Below are positions 25,241 through 33,119 of a DNA stretch of 64,000 nucleotides, in pieces. Positions within the stretch are counted from its first letter, which is position 1. The number at the start of each line of letters is the position of its first letter. The notes under the pieces were generated by a model, which worked only from the letters and a program-made list of their open reading frames with translations, searched no databases and was not told the origin of the DNA. A program made the position numbers and the translations under genes. This DNA is from Alphaproteobacteria bacterium (GTDB lineage: Bacteria > Myxococcota_A > UBA796 > GCA-2862545): assembly GCA_020632875.1 (NCBI GenBank), contig JACKET010000025.1, positions 3,481 to 67,480 of the forward strand, written 5' to 3'.

Positions 25241-26181
25241 GTCCACGAGCCCTCCAGCATGCGCTCGAGCGCGGCCATGGCCGTCCACATCCGCAGGTGC
25301 GCGGTCTCGTAGACCCACGAGGCGTCGAGGACCTCGTCGGTGACCACGACGTTCCGCCGCACGGGCAGGCAGTGCATGAACCCGGCCCCGCCGAGCTTCT
25401 CGCGCTCGATCCGCCACTCGTGGTGCACGTCGCTCTGCGCCGGCTTCCCGAAGGGCGACCAGCTCTTCGCGACCACCACGGCGGCCCCCTCGAACGCCTC
25501 GCGCTGGTCGTGGCAGATGCGGGGTCCCGTCGCCGCGACGACCTCCGGATCGAGGTCCCAGCCCTCGGGGCACGCGACGGTCACGTCCATCCCGAGCAGG
25601 CTCGCGGTGGTGAGGACCTGGTTCGCGACGGCCGTGGGCAGCGGCTTCGGGTGCGGGGCCCACGAGAGCACGAGCTTCCTCCCCACCGGGTCGCCGAGGC
25701 GGGACACCAGCGTGGCGGCGTCCGCGAGCCCCTGGAGGGGGTGGAACCGCGTGCTCTCGAGGTTCAGCACGGGCACCGACGACTCCTCGCGGAACGCCGC
25801 GAGCACGGGGTCGGCGCGATCGAACGCCGGATCCATGGTCGCGAACGCGCGCACGGCGAGGATGTCGGCGTAGCCCGAGAGCACGCGGACCGCGTCGATC
25901 ACGTGCTCCGGGTCGGGCCCGTCCATGACGGCGCCCCTGCGGAGCTCCCAGCCCCACGACTGCGTGCCGGGCTGCGACACCATGGGCTGCACGCCGAGCG
26001 CGCCGCACGCGGCCTCGACGCTCATCCGCGTCCGCAGGGACGGATTCAGGAAGAGCGCCGCGAGCCGCATGCCGGGGAAGCGCTTCGGCGCCGCGCCCGC
26101 GCGCAGCTCGAGCGCGCGGTGTGCGATGGCGTAGAGCCCGTCGCGACCGGGCTCGGTGCCGTCGTAGAGATCAGGCCGCAC
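25237..26181 (-). CDS. argF': N-acetyl/N-succinylornithine carbamoyltransferase
   Basis: A 314-residue transcarbamylase that carbamoylates an acylated ornithine rather than ornithine. The carbamoyl-phosphate loop reads FLNPSLRTRMS. ESTRFHPLQGLAD is the HPxQ region. WAPHPKPLPTAVANQ and HCLPVRRNVVV are typical of the AOTCase/SOTCase branch known from Xanthomonas and Bacteroides. Acetyl versus succinyl preference is not decided here. It starts with GTG within the end of argD (11-bp overlap). This branch implies a downstream acylcitrulline deacylase, which is not in the window. Confidence 0.85.
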   Translation of the reverse strand: MRPDLYDGTEPGRDGLYAIAHRALELRAGAAPKRFPGMRLAALFLNPSLRTRMSVEAACGALGVQPMVSQPGTQSWGWELRRGAVMDGPDPEHVIDAVRVLSGYADILAVRAFATMDPAFDRADPVLAAFREESSVPVLNLESTRFHPLQGLADAATLVSRLGDPVGRKLVLSWAPHPKPLPTAVANQVLTTASLLGMDVTVACPEGWDLDPEVVAATGPRICHDQREAFEGAAVVVAKSWSPFGKPAQSDVHHEWRIEREKLGGAGFMHCLPVRRNVVVTDEVLDASWVYETAHLRMWTAMAALERMLEGSWT

Positions 26182-27316
26182 TGGAGATCCGCGGAGCGAG
26201 CGCGATGGCCCGCTCCAGCGCATCGGCCAGCTCGAAGACCGCGGAGACCGGCGTGACGGCCGGCGGCGCGAGGCGGAGCACGAACGGATCGGACGCCGTG
26301 CCCACCATGAAGCCCATCTCGAGCAGCGCCGCAGCGACGGGACGCGCGGGACGATCGAGGACCACGCCCGCCCAGGCGCCACCGCCGCGGATGCACTGCA
26401 CACCCGGCACGGCCAGCGCGGACTGCATCGCCGCGAAGAGCGCGTTCGACTTCTCGAGCAGTCCCTCCGACTCCACGATGTCGATCGTGGCCTCGACGGC
26501 CGCGCAGGCCAACGGGCCGCCACCGAACGTCGTGCCGTGCTCGCCGGGCTTCACCGTGCCCGCCATCTCGTGCGTCAGCAGCACCGCGGCCACGGGGAAC
26601 CCGCCGCCGAGGCCCTTCCCGACCGTCACGAGGTCGGGGCGGATGCCCTGGGACGTGCTGACGAGCGGCACGCCCATGCGCCCGATGCCGCACTGGACCT
26701 CGTCGCAGATCATCACGGCGCCCACGGCGTCGCAGCGCTGGCGGATCGCCTGGAGGAAGCCGGCCGGCGGCACCACGACGCCCGCGATGCCCTGGACGGG
26801 CTCGACGATCACGGCCGCGACGTCCGGGCCGAGCGCCTCGTCGAGCGCCGCGAGATCGCCGAACGGGACGAACCGGGTGGCGCCGTACGCGGGCGTGTGC
26901 TGATCGCGGTACTTCCAGGTCGCGCCGAGCGCGCCCATGGTGCGGCCGTGGAAGCCGTGCTCGAACGCCACGACCACGGGCCGACCCGTCGCCTTGCGGG
27001 CGATCTTCAGCGCGCCTTCGTTCGCCTCGGCGCCGCTGTTCACGAAGAACACGACGTCCATGCCCGTGAACGCGGTGAGCTTCTGCGCCGCGCGGTCGCG
27101 CACCGGCACGGGAGCGAGCGTCGTGAAGAACGACAGCTTCTTCGCCTGGTCGGCGATGGCGGCCACCCAGCGCGGGTGGCCCTGGCCGAGCAGGGTCACG
27201 GCGTGCCCGCCGTAGAAGTCCCAGTACGTCTTGCCGTTGGTGTCCCAGAGCAGGGCGCCCTCGGCGGAGCAGGGAGTGATGGGGAGGGCGGTCGTGCCCA
27301 CGTTGTCGAGGATCAT
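26171..27316 (-). CDS. argD: Acetylornithine aminotransferase (PLP, class III)
   Basis: A 381-residue class III aminotransferase converting N-acylglutamate semialdehyde to N-acylornithine. It shows the substrate-side motif YWDFYGGHAVTLLGQGHP, the PLP phosphate-binding NSGAEANEGALKIAR, the ring-stacking FEHGFHGRTMGAL, ICDEVQCGIGRMG and the Schiff-base Lys in TVGKGLGGGFP, then TTFGGGPLACAA. Length is normal. It sits 12 bp after argC and overlaps argF'. The same fold covers succinylornithine and aminoadipate aminotransferases; the operon context favours arginine. Confidence 0.92.
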   Translation of the reverse strand: MILDNVGTTALPITPCSAEGALLWDTNGKTYWDFYGGHAVTLLGQGHPRWVAAIADQAKKLSFFTTLAPVPVRDRAAQKLTAFTGMDVVFFVNSGAEANEGALKIARKATGRPVVVAFEHGFHGRTMGALGATWKYRDQHTPAYGATRFVPFGDLAALDEALGPDVAAVIVEPVQGIAGVVVPPAGFLQAIRQRCDAVGAVMICDEVQCGIGRMGVPLVSTSQGIRPDLVTVGKGLGGGFPVAAVLLTHEMAGTVKPGEHGTTFGGGPLACAAVEATIDIVESEGLLEKSNALFAAMQSALAVPGVQCIRGGGAWAGVVLDRPARPVAAALLEMGFMVGTASDPFVLRLAPPAVTPVSAVFELADALERAIALAPRISSAA

Positions 27317-27328
27317 CGTGTGGAACCT

Positions 27329-28279
27329 TCAGGGAATGGCGGCGGGGACGGGGGTGGCCGGCGTGAGGCCGCCCATGTGCTCGAGGCACTGGATCGCCTG
27401 CGTGGCGGCGCCCCGTCCGAGGTTGTCGATAGCGGCGAGGACGACGGCGAGGCCTTCTCCGCCGTCGTGGATCGCGAGGTCGCAGAAGCCCGTGCCGCGC
27501 ACGAAGCGCAGCTCGGGGGTGGCCTCGCGGATCCGGACCAGGGGGTGGTGCGCGTAGGCGTCGACCACCACGGCGCGGGCGTCGATGTCGGGGTCGACGG
27601 GCACGAAGCTCGTCGCGAAGATGCCCCGATCGAACGGACCGCTCTGCGGCACGAACGCGAGCTGCGGCGCCTCGCCCAGCGACCCGAGGAACGCGCGGAT
27701 CTCCGGCACGTGCTGGTGGCTCAGCACCTTGTACGCGCGGAGGTTCGCGAAGCGCTCGGGGTGATGGGTGCCCCCGGAGGGGGTGGCGCCGGAGCCCGTC
27801 GACCCGGTGATCGCCGCGACGTGCACGGGCCCGCGAACCGCTCCCGCCGCGACCAGGGGCGCGAGGGAGAGCGAGATCGCGGTGGCGAAACATCCCGGCA
27901 CGGCGACTCTGGCGGCGTTCACGAGGAATTCGCCGTTCCACTCGGGCTGGCCGTAGACCCAGCCCGCCGCGTGGCGGTGATCCGCCGACAGGTCGAGGAT
28001 CCGCGGCACGCCGGCCGCCTCGAGCGCCGGCACGAGGTGCTTCGCGACGCCGTGGGGCGTAGCGAGCGCGACCACGTCGAGCTTCGCGAGGTCGGACGGC
28101 ACGAAGTCCGCCACGACGTGATCGACGAGCCCCGCCAGCGACGGGAGGATCGCGTCGAGGCGCTGCCCCACGGCCGACCGGCCCACCACGGCGCCGAGCT
28201 CGAGCTGGGGATGCTGGAGGATCCAGCGGACCAGCTCGGCCCCGACGTACCCGGTGACGCCGACGACGCCGACGTTCAA
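27329..28279 (-). CDS. argC: N-acetyl-gamma-glutamyl-phosphate reductase
   Basis: A 316-residue NADP-dependent reductase of the aspartate-semialdehyde dehydrogenase fold. The Rossmann start VGVVGVTGYVGAELVR is followed by LSADHR, the active-site Cys in VPGCFATA, the loop GSTGSGATPSGGTHHPER, and the late His-containing GTGFCDLAIHDG region. The start is a TTG overlapping the stop of the P-loop gene as TTGA, chosen because the protein otherwise lacks its first beta strand. Second gene of the arg operon. Confidence 0.92.
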   Translation of the reverse strand: MNVGVVGVTGYVGAELVRWILQHPQLELGAVVGRSAVGQRLDAILPSLAGLVDHVVADFVPSDLAKLDVVALATPHGVAKHLVPALEAAGVPRILDLSADHRHAAGWVYGQPEWNGEFLVNAARVAVPGCFATAISLSLAPLVAAGAVRGPVHVAAITGSTGSGATPSGGTHHPERFANLRAYKVLSHQHVPEIRAFLGSLGEAPQLAFVPQSGPFDRGIFATSFVPVDPDIDARAVVVDAYAHHPLVRIREATPELRFVRGTGFCDLAIHDGGEGLAVVLAAIDNLGRGAATQAIQCLEHMGGLTPATPVPAAIP

Positions 28280-29328
28280 GGCATGACCCGGAGCATCGGG
28301 CTCGCCGGGAAGATCCGGTCGAGCACGATGGCCGCGAGCAGCTCGGCCTCGGTGCGTGCGTTGGCCGCCGGCACGTTGAGGTGCGCGATGGCGAGGCCGC
28401 CCGCGGCATTGTCGGTGGCCGGGCCCGTCACGACGGTCGCTTCGAGGTTCAGCGCGCGGAGCAGGTGGATGCCGCCCCACGCCGCCACGGGGTCGGTCGC
28501 GGAGAGCACGATGCCCGACGCCACGGGCCCGAGCTCGGCGAGCAGCTCGGACACGCCGTACTCCCCGAGCAACCCGTCACCGAGCTCGACGACGACGAGA
28601 TCGACGTCCCGCTCGGCGACGTACTGCAGGCAGCCGCGCGCCACGGGCAGCGGATCGACGTCGCACGTGCTCGGCAGGCCGGCATCGGCGAACGTGCACA
28701 CGACGCGGGCACCGTGATCGCGCATCTCGAGCGAGTCGCGGCGGAGCGCGACGCCCGTCACCTTGGTGGCGCCGACGCGCAGGCCGCGGGCGGTCGCCTG
28801 GCGGATGAGCGAGCAGGCCGCCGCGGTCTTGCCGGCGTGCATACAGGTGCCGGCGAGCAGGATCATCGGGGGCAGCGACGCGGGCAGCGCGTCGGCCGGC
28901 TTCACCGGGCCCTCGTGGATGGTGGCGGGCACGCTCGGCCCGATGTCGGGCACGCACAGCACGGCCCCGAGCACCTCGACCCGCGCCGGAGGCCCGACCT
29001 CGGGGTTGTACGACGAGCACAGCCCGATCACGCCGCCCTTGTTGAGCAGGTGCAGGATGTCGCCCACGCGGACGGAGGTCGGCACCTCGCCCGTGTAGCC
29101 GCGCAGCGCCTTGCGCCCACCGAGCACACCCGCGAGCAGATCGCCGGCGTGGATCGTCATCATCCGGCCGTGCGGGTCTTCGACCTCGTTGTAGCTCGTC
29201 TTCTGATCCAACACGCGAACGGCCAGCACCACGCCGCGTTCGGCGGGGATCTCGGAGGTCAGGACGACGGAGTGCGACAGACCCGCGTTGCGGGTGCTGG
29301 AGGCGATCTTGTCGAGCTCGAGATGCAT
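28276..29328 (-). CDS. DUF1611-like P-loop protein, first gene of the arginine operon
   Basis: A 350-residue two-part protein. Residues 1-150 are a beta-rich domain with IHAGDLLAGVLGGRKALRGY. Residues 155-350 are a P-loop domain with Walker A GTCMHAGKT (160-168), then GATKVTGVALRRD and VVVELGDGLLGEYG, arranged as in dethiobiotin-synthetase/DUF1611-type proteins. From memory, one DUF1611 member (DgcN) N-acetylates D-glutamate. Being first in an arg operon that lacks any recognisable N-acylglutamate synthase, it is a candidate for that step (inference). The ATG follows GAGGA. Expression is probably ArgR-controlled. The DUF1611 link is by motif pattern only. Confidence 0.65.
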   Translation of the reverse strand: MHLELDKIASSTRNAGLSHSVVLTSEIPAERGVVLAVRVLDQKTSYNEVEDPHGRMMTIHAGDLLAGVLGGRKALRGYTGEVPTSVRVGDILHLLNKGGVIGLCSSYNPEVGPPARVEVLGAVLCVPDIGPSVPATIHEGPVKPADALPASLPPMILLAGTCMHAGKTAAACSLIRQATARGLRVGATKVTGVALRRDSLEMRDHGARVVCTFADAGLPSTCDVDPLPVARGCLQYVAERDVDLVVVELGDGLLGEYGVSELLAELGPVASGIVLSATDPVAAWGGIHLLRALNLEATVVTGPATDNAAGGLAIAHLNVPAANARTEAELLAAIVLDRIFPASPMLRVMP

Positions 29329-29351
29329 GTACGGATCCTCGGGGGCGGTTG

Positions 29352-29382
29352 ATGCATAAAATGCATGCGGTATGCCTGTCAA
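29352..29382 (-). promoter_or_regulatory. Arginine operon promoter with overlapping ARG-box-like palindrome
   Basis: Read on the minus strand, TTGACA (29382-29377) is a perfect -35. The -10 region 15-18 bp downstream falls in the palindrome ATGCAT-TTT-ATGCAT (29366-29352). TGCAT/ATGCA arms resemble ArgR sites described in high-GC bacteria. A repressor on this site would cover the -10. The start codon is at 29328, giving a short leader. Inferred from sequence and from the adjacent argR. Confidence 0.6.
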
Positions 29383-29474
29383 CGAAATCGCTCCATGTTT
29401 TCCAGAATCTCCTGTAGTCACGGGCGATTTCGAGGGGTCAGACGCGCGACCACCTTCCCCTATTCCTGCATAAT

Positions 29475-29492
29475 TGCGCATGAATATGCGCA
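29475..29492. promoter_or_regulatory. ARG-box-like operator upstream of argR
   Basis: Perfect 7-bp arms TGCGCAT and ATGCGCA around GAAT give an 18-bp palindrome, the standard ARG-box size. It overlaps a possible -10 (CATACT at 29491-29496) of argR, whose ATG is at 29523. A weaker half-overlapping dyad (TGCATAATTGCGCA, 29467-29480) lies beside it. It fits autoregulation by ArgR. Confidence 0.6.
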
Positions 29493-29522
29493 TACTTTCA
29501 CAGGGCGTGGTACACGGGGGGC

Positions 29523-29939
29523 ATGTCGTGGCGCACCATCCTCGAAGACCTCATCGAGACCGGCACTTTCCGCACCCAGCGCGAGCTCGCCCGCGCGGTC
29601 GAGGCGCGCGTCGGGCGGCGACTGAACCAGGCCTCGATCTCACGCGAGCTCACGTCCCTCGGGGCCCGCAAGGTCGACGGGGTCTACCGGATCGGGCCGG
29701 AGATGGATCTCACGACCCACATCCGGAAGTGGGGGCGCACGGCGAACGGGTGCCTGGTCGTGCTCCACACCGATCTCGCCTTCGCATCCATCGTCGCCCA
29801 GATGATCGACGGCGCGGCCATCGATGGGGTGCTCGGCACGATCGCGGGCGACGACACGGTCTTCGTCGCCACGGATGGGCCTGCCGCGCACGCCGCGCTG
29901 CTCGAGGTGCTCGGCCTCGACGGCACCGAGCCGCTGTAG
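29523..29939 (+). CDS. argR: Arginine repressor
   Basis: A 138-residue ArgR/AhrC protein, slightly shorter than the usual 150-156. The N-terminal winged helix carries TQRELARAVEARVGRRLNQ, ASISRELTSLGARKVDGVYR, the family's DNA-reading pattern. The C-terminal oligomerisation and arginine-binding core is IDGVLGTIAGDDTVFVA (the GTIAGDD motif). It is divergent from the arg operon over a 194-bp AT-rich region with two palindromes; it should repress the operon when arginine is plentiful. Confidence 0.93.
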   Translation: MSWRTILEDLIETGTFRTQRELARAVEARVGRRLNQASISRELTSLGARKVDGVYRIGPEMDLTTHIRKWGRTANGCLVVLHTDLAFASIVAQMIDGAAIDGVLGTIAGDDTVFVATDGPAAHAALLEVLGLDGTEPL

Positions 29940-30575
29940 TCAGCGCCGCCGCAGGAGCAGGGGCCCGAGCAGCGCGAGCCACGCCCCGCCGGGCGCGGTG
30001 GAGCACCCCGAGGTCGGCGCGACCGGTGCGGCCCCGACCGGCTCGACGCAGATGCGGGGCGCGGCGTACAGCGCCGCCAGTCCCACGCGATCGTCGATCG
30101 ACAGCTCGGCTGTGCCGCAATCGCCGAATGCCTCCATCACGCCGGGCTCGGCGGACGTGTCGAGCCCGAGCACGACGCCGAGGTAGCGCTGCAGCACGCG
30201 GGTCTGCAGCTCGCGCCCGTCGCACGTGCCGGCGGCGGTACCCACGGGCGCGGACCAGTCGATGTCTCCGGAGAACGCGACACGCGCCTCGCCCCGCGCG
30301 ATCGACGTGTAGCCACACTCCCCCGTCCACCAGTCGTCGGGGAGCAGCGCGAACTGCGCGAGCGGGCCGGGGTTCTCGCGCTCGTAGCGCACGGTGACGT
30401 GGGGCTCGCCGCAGTCGAGGACGAACCAGGCCCCCGTCTGGTTCCAGGTGTCGACCGCGTCGCCGACGACCTCTTCGAGCCCCTCCTCCGCGCACACGCG
30501 CAGCGGCAGCGCCGGGTCGTCCCAGACGTGCCCGCGGTGAGTCCAGGCCAGCGCGACCGACGCGAACAGGAGCAT
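29940..30575 (-). CDS. Matrixin-like exported protein with degenerate zinc site and MYXO-CTERM tail
   Basis: A 211-residue protein with a signal peptide (MLLFASVALA). The segment RYLGVVLGLDTSAEPGVM aligns with the matrixin site HExGHxxGLxHSxxPxxVM, but the three His and the Glu are replaced by R, V, T and Y. The following LSIDDRVGLAALYA matches the LSxDDxxGIxxLYG end of matrixins. So the fold is probably kept without zinc or activity. The C-terminus GCSTAPGGAWLALLGPLLLRRR-like tail (Cys, hydrophobic, three Arg) is a MYXO-CTERM signal. No ribosome site precedes the ATG; a palindrome lies there instead. Stops next to the argR stop. Confidence 0.65.
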   Translation of the reverse strand: MLLFASVALAWTHRGHVWDDPALPLRVCAEEGLEEVVGDAVDTWNQTGAWFVLDCGEPHVTVRYERENPGPLAQFALLPDDWWTGECGYTSIARGEARVAFSGDIDWSAPVGTAAGTCDGRELQTRVLQRYLGVVLGLDTSAEPGVMEAFGDCGTAELSIDDRVGLAALYAAPRICVEPVGAAPVAPTSGCSTAPGGAWLALLGPLLLRRR

Positions 30576-30592
30576 GTGACGATCATGTCACA
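30575..30592. promoter_or_regulatory. TGTGAC-N6-GTCACA palindrome at the start codon of the matrixin-like gene
   Basis: TGTGAC GATCAT GTCACA forms 6-bp perfect arms. It resembles a CRP/FNR-family site but has 8 rather than 6 bases between TGTGA and TCACA. It occupies the place where a ribosome site for the minus-strand gene should be, suggesting a leaderless or repressor-controlled start. It lies 58 bp before the plus-strand AHSA1-like gene. Confidence 0.45.
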
Positions 30593-30649
30593 GTCGCGTG
30601 CCTTGCGGGTGAACGACCGCGCGATCGATCGTACGGACGGGAGGTGTGC

Positions 30650-31039
30650 ATGGCGGAGCAGATCGAGCGTGTCGCGGTGATCCCGGCGGCACCGGAGGCC
30701 ATCTTCGACGCGTGGGTCGACGCAGCGGGCCACGCGGCGATGACGGGGAGCCCCGCGACGAGCGAGCCCGTGCCGGGCGGGCGATTCACGGCCTGGGGCG
30801 GCTACATCCAGGGCACCTGGGAGTCGCTGGAGCGACCCGGGCGCATCGTGATGGCGTGGTCGACCTCGGAGTTCCCCGACGGGGCTCCGCCGAGCCGGGT
30901 GGAGGTGGTGCTCGCGCCGATCGACGGGGGCACCGAGGTCGCGATCCGCCACAGCGGGATCCCCGACGGCCAGGGCGCGTCGTACCACCAGGGCTGGCTC
31001 GACCACTACCTCGAGCCGATGGCGACGCACTTCGGCTGA
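30650..31039 (+). CDS. SRPBCC/AHSA1-like ligand-binding protein
   Basis: A 129-residue START/SRPBCC-superfamily domain of the AHSA1 type, a small helix-grip fold that binds hydrophobic ligands. Seen are the N-terminal VAVIPAAPEAIFDAWVDAAG, the central GGRFTAWGGYIQGTWESLERPGRIVMAW and the C-terminal helix YHQGWLDHYLEPMATHF. The ATG at 30650 follows GGGAGG. No ligand can be named. It may be monocistronic. Confidence 0.8.
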   Translation: MAEQIERVAVIPAAPEAIFDAWVDAAGHAAMTGSPATSEPVPGGRFTAWGGYIQGTWESLERPGRIVMAWSTSEFPDGAPPSRVEVVLAPIDGGTEVAIRHSGIPDGQGASYHQGWLDHYLEPMATHFG

Positions 31040-31145
31040 CGATCCCGTTCGGTGGATCATGTCCCAATTGCGACGTATGGCGATTCCGCGCGAGGAGACA
31101 TCCCGCTGTCATCGCGCGCTGGCAGCGGACCGATACCCTTAGACC

Positions 31146-31565
31146 ATGACGAATGGCTTCGGCGATCGCAGGTCGACGGTGGTGCCCCCCGGGATGGAGG
31201 GGCTGGGGCACGACGTGCCCACCACGAAGGCCATGATCGGCGAAGAGCGCGTGCTCGTCCGCACCGACGCGCCGCCCGTCCGCAATCCGAGCCTGCCGCC
31301 CGAGCTGCTGTTCGGCTTCGGTGGCGAGACGCCCACCCTGCCGGGCGATCGAGATCCGGGCGACAACGGCGGCGAGCTCGTGGTGGACACCCGGATCTCC
31401 GGCGAGTCGGCCGCCGAAGCGCGGGCGGCGATGATGTTCGTCGTCGGCTTCGCCGTCACGCTCGTGCTCGCGAGCGGCGCGTTCCTCGCGCTCTGGTCGC
31501 TCTCCGGGCCCAGCGCGTCGGAGGGGCCCGAGCCCGCGGGCCACTTCGTCGTCGAGCGCGGCTGA
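31146..31565 (+). CDS. Single-pass membrane protein, unknown function
   Basis: A 139-residue protein with a long polar, Gly/Pro-rich N-terminal part (about 95 residues, likely cytoplasmic and disordered), one transmembrane helix (MMFVVGFAVTLVLASGAFLALW) and a short polar tail (SGPSASEGPEPAGHFVVERG). It starts 28 bp before the radical SAM gene on the same strand. No family recognised. The coding call rests on the membrane segment, length and codon pattern. Confidence 0.5.
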   Translation: MTNGFGDRRSTVVPPGMEGLGHDVPTTKAMIGEERVLVRTDAPPVRNPSLPPELLFGFGGETPTLPGDRDPGDNGGELVVDTRISGESAAEARAAMMFVVGFAVTLVLASGAFLALWSLSGPSASEGPEPAGHFVVERG

Positions 31566-31592
31566 CGCCCGACCCCGGGGTATCGTGAGCGC

Positions 31593-33110
31593 ATGTCGCG
31601 CCCCGACATCGCCCTGCTGTTCCCGCCCCAGTGGTACTTCGCGGCGGTCCCCGCCGATCTGTCGCACACGGCCGGGACGCTCCGAAGCCGCGGTCGCACG
31701 GTCGTCGCCTGGGACGGGTCCGCGGCGCTGCTCCACGCCCACCTCGGCGATCACCCGGCGCTGCGTGCGTACCGCGACCCCGCGACCTTCGCCGACCCCG
31801 CGCGGCACGCGGCCGCCGAGGATGCGCTGTACGCCGAGACCCGCCGGCTCTCGGTGCAGTACGGCTGCGACTGGGGCCCCCGCCACCTCCGGTTCCCCGA
31901 CACCGACGAAGCGGACGTGCCGCGGGCCCTGCTGCGCGGGCGCGACCCGTTCCGGAACCCCGCCCTGCCCCTGCTGGAGGCCGTCGCGAACGACGTGATC
32001 GCGAGCGGGGCGCGGGTCGCCGCGATCGCGCTCGTGCACCCCGATCAGCGCGTCCAGGCGCTCACGCTCGCCTCGCTGCTGCGCCCCCGCCACGCGCGCG
32101 TGATCCTCTATGGCTGCCTCGAGGACGTGCTCGCGCCGACGGACTTCGCCGAGGCGCTGCTCGGCGATCACGCCCTGTGGGACGTGTTCCACGGGGTGGT
32201 GCTGGGCGACGCGGACGACGCCCTCGATCGCCTGTGCGACGCGCAGGTGGATGCGGCCTCCGTCCCGAACCTGCTGGTGCGCGGGATGACGGCCCTGCCC
32301 GCGCGGGTCGAGCAATCGCTGTCGGCCCCGGCCGACTTCTCGGACGTCCGCCGCGAGCACCACCTGGCGCCGAGCCCGGTCGTCGACCTGCGCCTCGGCC
32401 GCGGCTGCCCGTGGGGACGGTGCCGGTTCTGCGGGATCCAGGCCCACCATCCCGGCTACCGCGCCGGTCCGCTGGAGCGGGTCGTGGAGTCGATGCGGCG
32501 GGCCCACGACGCGCTCGGGAGCACGGTGTTCCGCGTGCGCGACGACCTGCTCACGCCCCGCCAGCTGCGCGAGCTCGGCGAGGCGACGCGCGCCCTGCCC
32601 TTCCGGCCGCGGTGGATGGCCCGGGCGCGGTTCACGTCGGGCCTCACCGCCGACACGCTGCGCACCGCGCGGGACGGCGGGCTCGAGGAGCTGTGGCTGG
32701 GCCTCGAGAGCGCGGTGCCCCGCGTGCGCGCCCTGATGGACAAGGGTGTCGAGCAGGATGTGGTGCTACGGGGCCTCGACGCATGCGCCACGACGGGCAT
32801 CCGGGCGCGGCTGCTCTGCATGGTCGGCTACCCCGGCGAGACCGAGGCCGAGGCGCGGCAGACCGTCGCCTTCCTGCGCGACCACCCGACCGCCGGGTTC
32901 TCCGTCACCCCCTTCATGGAGGTGGGGAGCGCGCCGCTGTCCTCCGCCCCTGCGCCCGACACCCGCACGCGCATCGATCACGTCGTGCCCCACGCACCCC
33001 CCGCCTGGCTCGGATCCGTGATGGAGGAGGCCGTCGCGCTGGGCGCGTCCCGCGCGAGTCCCGGGCCGGATCCCGTGCACCGGTGGCTCTCCGACCTCGC
33101 GTCCGGGTAG
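31593..33110 (+). CDS. Radical SAM protein with B12-binding-like N-terminus
   Basis: A 505-residue protein. The N-terminal 250 residues have the alpha/beta pattern of B12-binding or Rossmann domains (IALLFPPQWYFAAVPADLS; IALVHPDQRVQALTLASLL) but no clear DxHxxG. The radical SAM cluster motif is CPWGRCRFC (Cys272, 277, 280), which is CX4CX2C rather than the usual CX3CX2C, after LRLGRGC. Downstream strands include LWLGLESAVPRVRALMDKG and CMVGYPGETEAEA, typical of the SPASM-less B12-type rSAM TIM barrel. It pairs with the APH-like gene 10 bp downstream. Substrate unknown. Confidence 0.8.
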   Translation: MSRPDIALLFPPQWYFAAVPADLSHTAGTLRSRGRTVVAWDGSAALLHAHLGDHPALRAYRDPATFADPARHAAAEDALYAETRRLSVQYGCDWGPRHLRFPDTDEADVPRALLRGRDPFRNPALPLLEAVANDVIASGARVAAIALVHPDQRVQALTLASLLRPRHARVILYGCLEDVLAPTDFAEALLGDHALWDVFHGVVLGDADDALDRLCDAQVDAASVPNLLVRGMTALPARVEQSLSAPADFSDVRREHHLAPSPVVDLRLGRGCPWGRCRFCGIQAHHPGYRAGPLERVVESMRRAHDALGSTVFRVRDDLLTPRQLRELGEATRALPFRPRWMARARFTSGLTADTLRTARDGGLEELWLGLESAVPRVRALMDKGVEQDVVLRGLDACATTGIRARLLCMVGYPGETEAEARQTVAFLRDHPTAGFSVTPFMEVGSAPLSSAPAPDTRTRIDHVVPHAPPAWLGSVMEEAVALGASRASPGPDPVHRWLSDLASG

Positions 33111-33119
33111 GCTCGCACC

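Noticed and set aside
26046..28409. Long minus-strand frame across argF', argD and argC
   Set aside because: Arg-rich shadow in the wrong frame; all three arg genes have intact catalytic motifs in their own frames.
30575..30592. A standard CRP site
   Set aside because: The spacing between TGTGA and TCACA is 8, not 6, and the site lies on the start codon; reported only as a palindrome.
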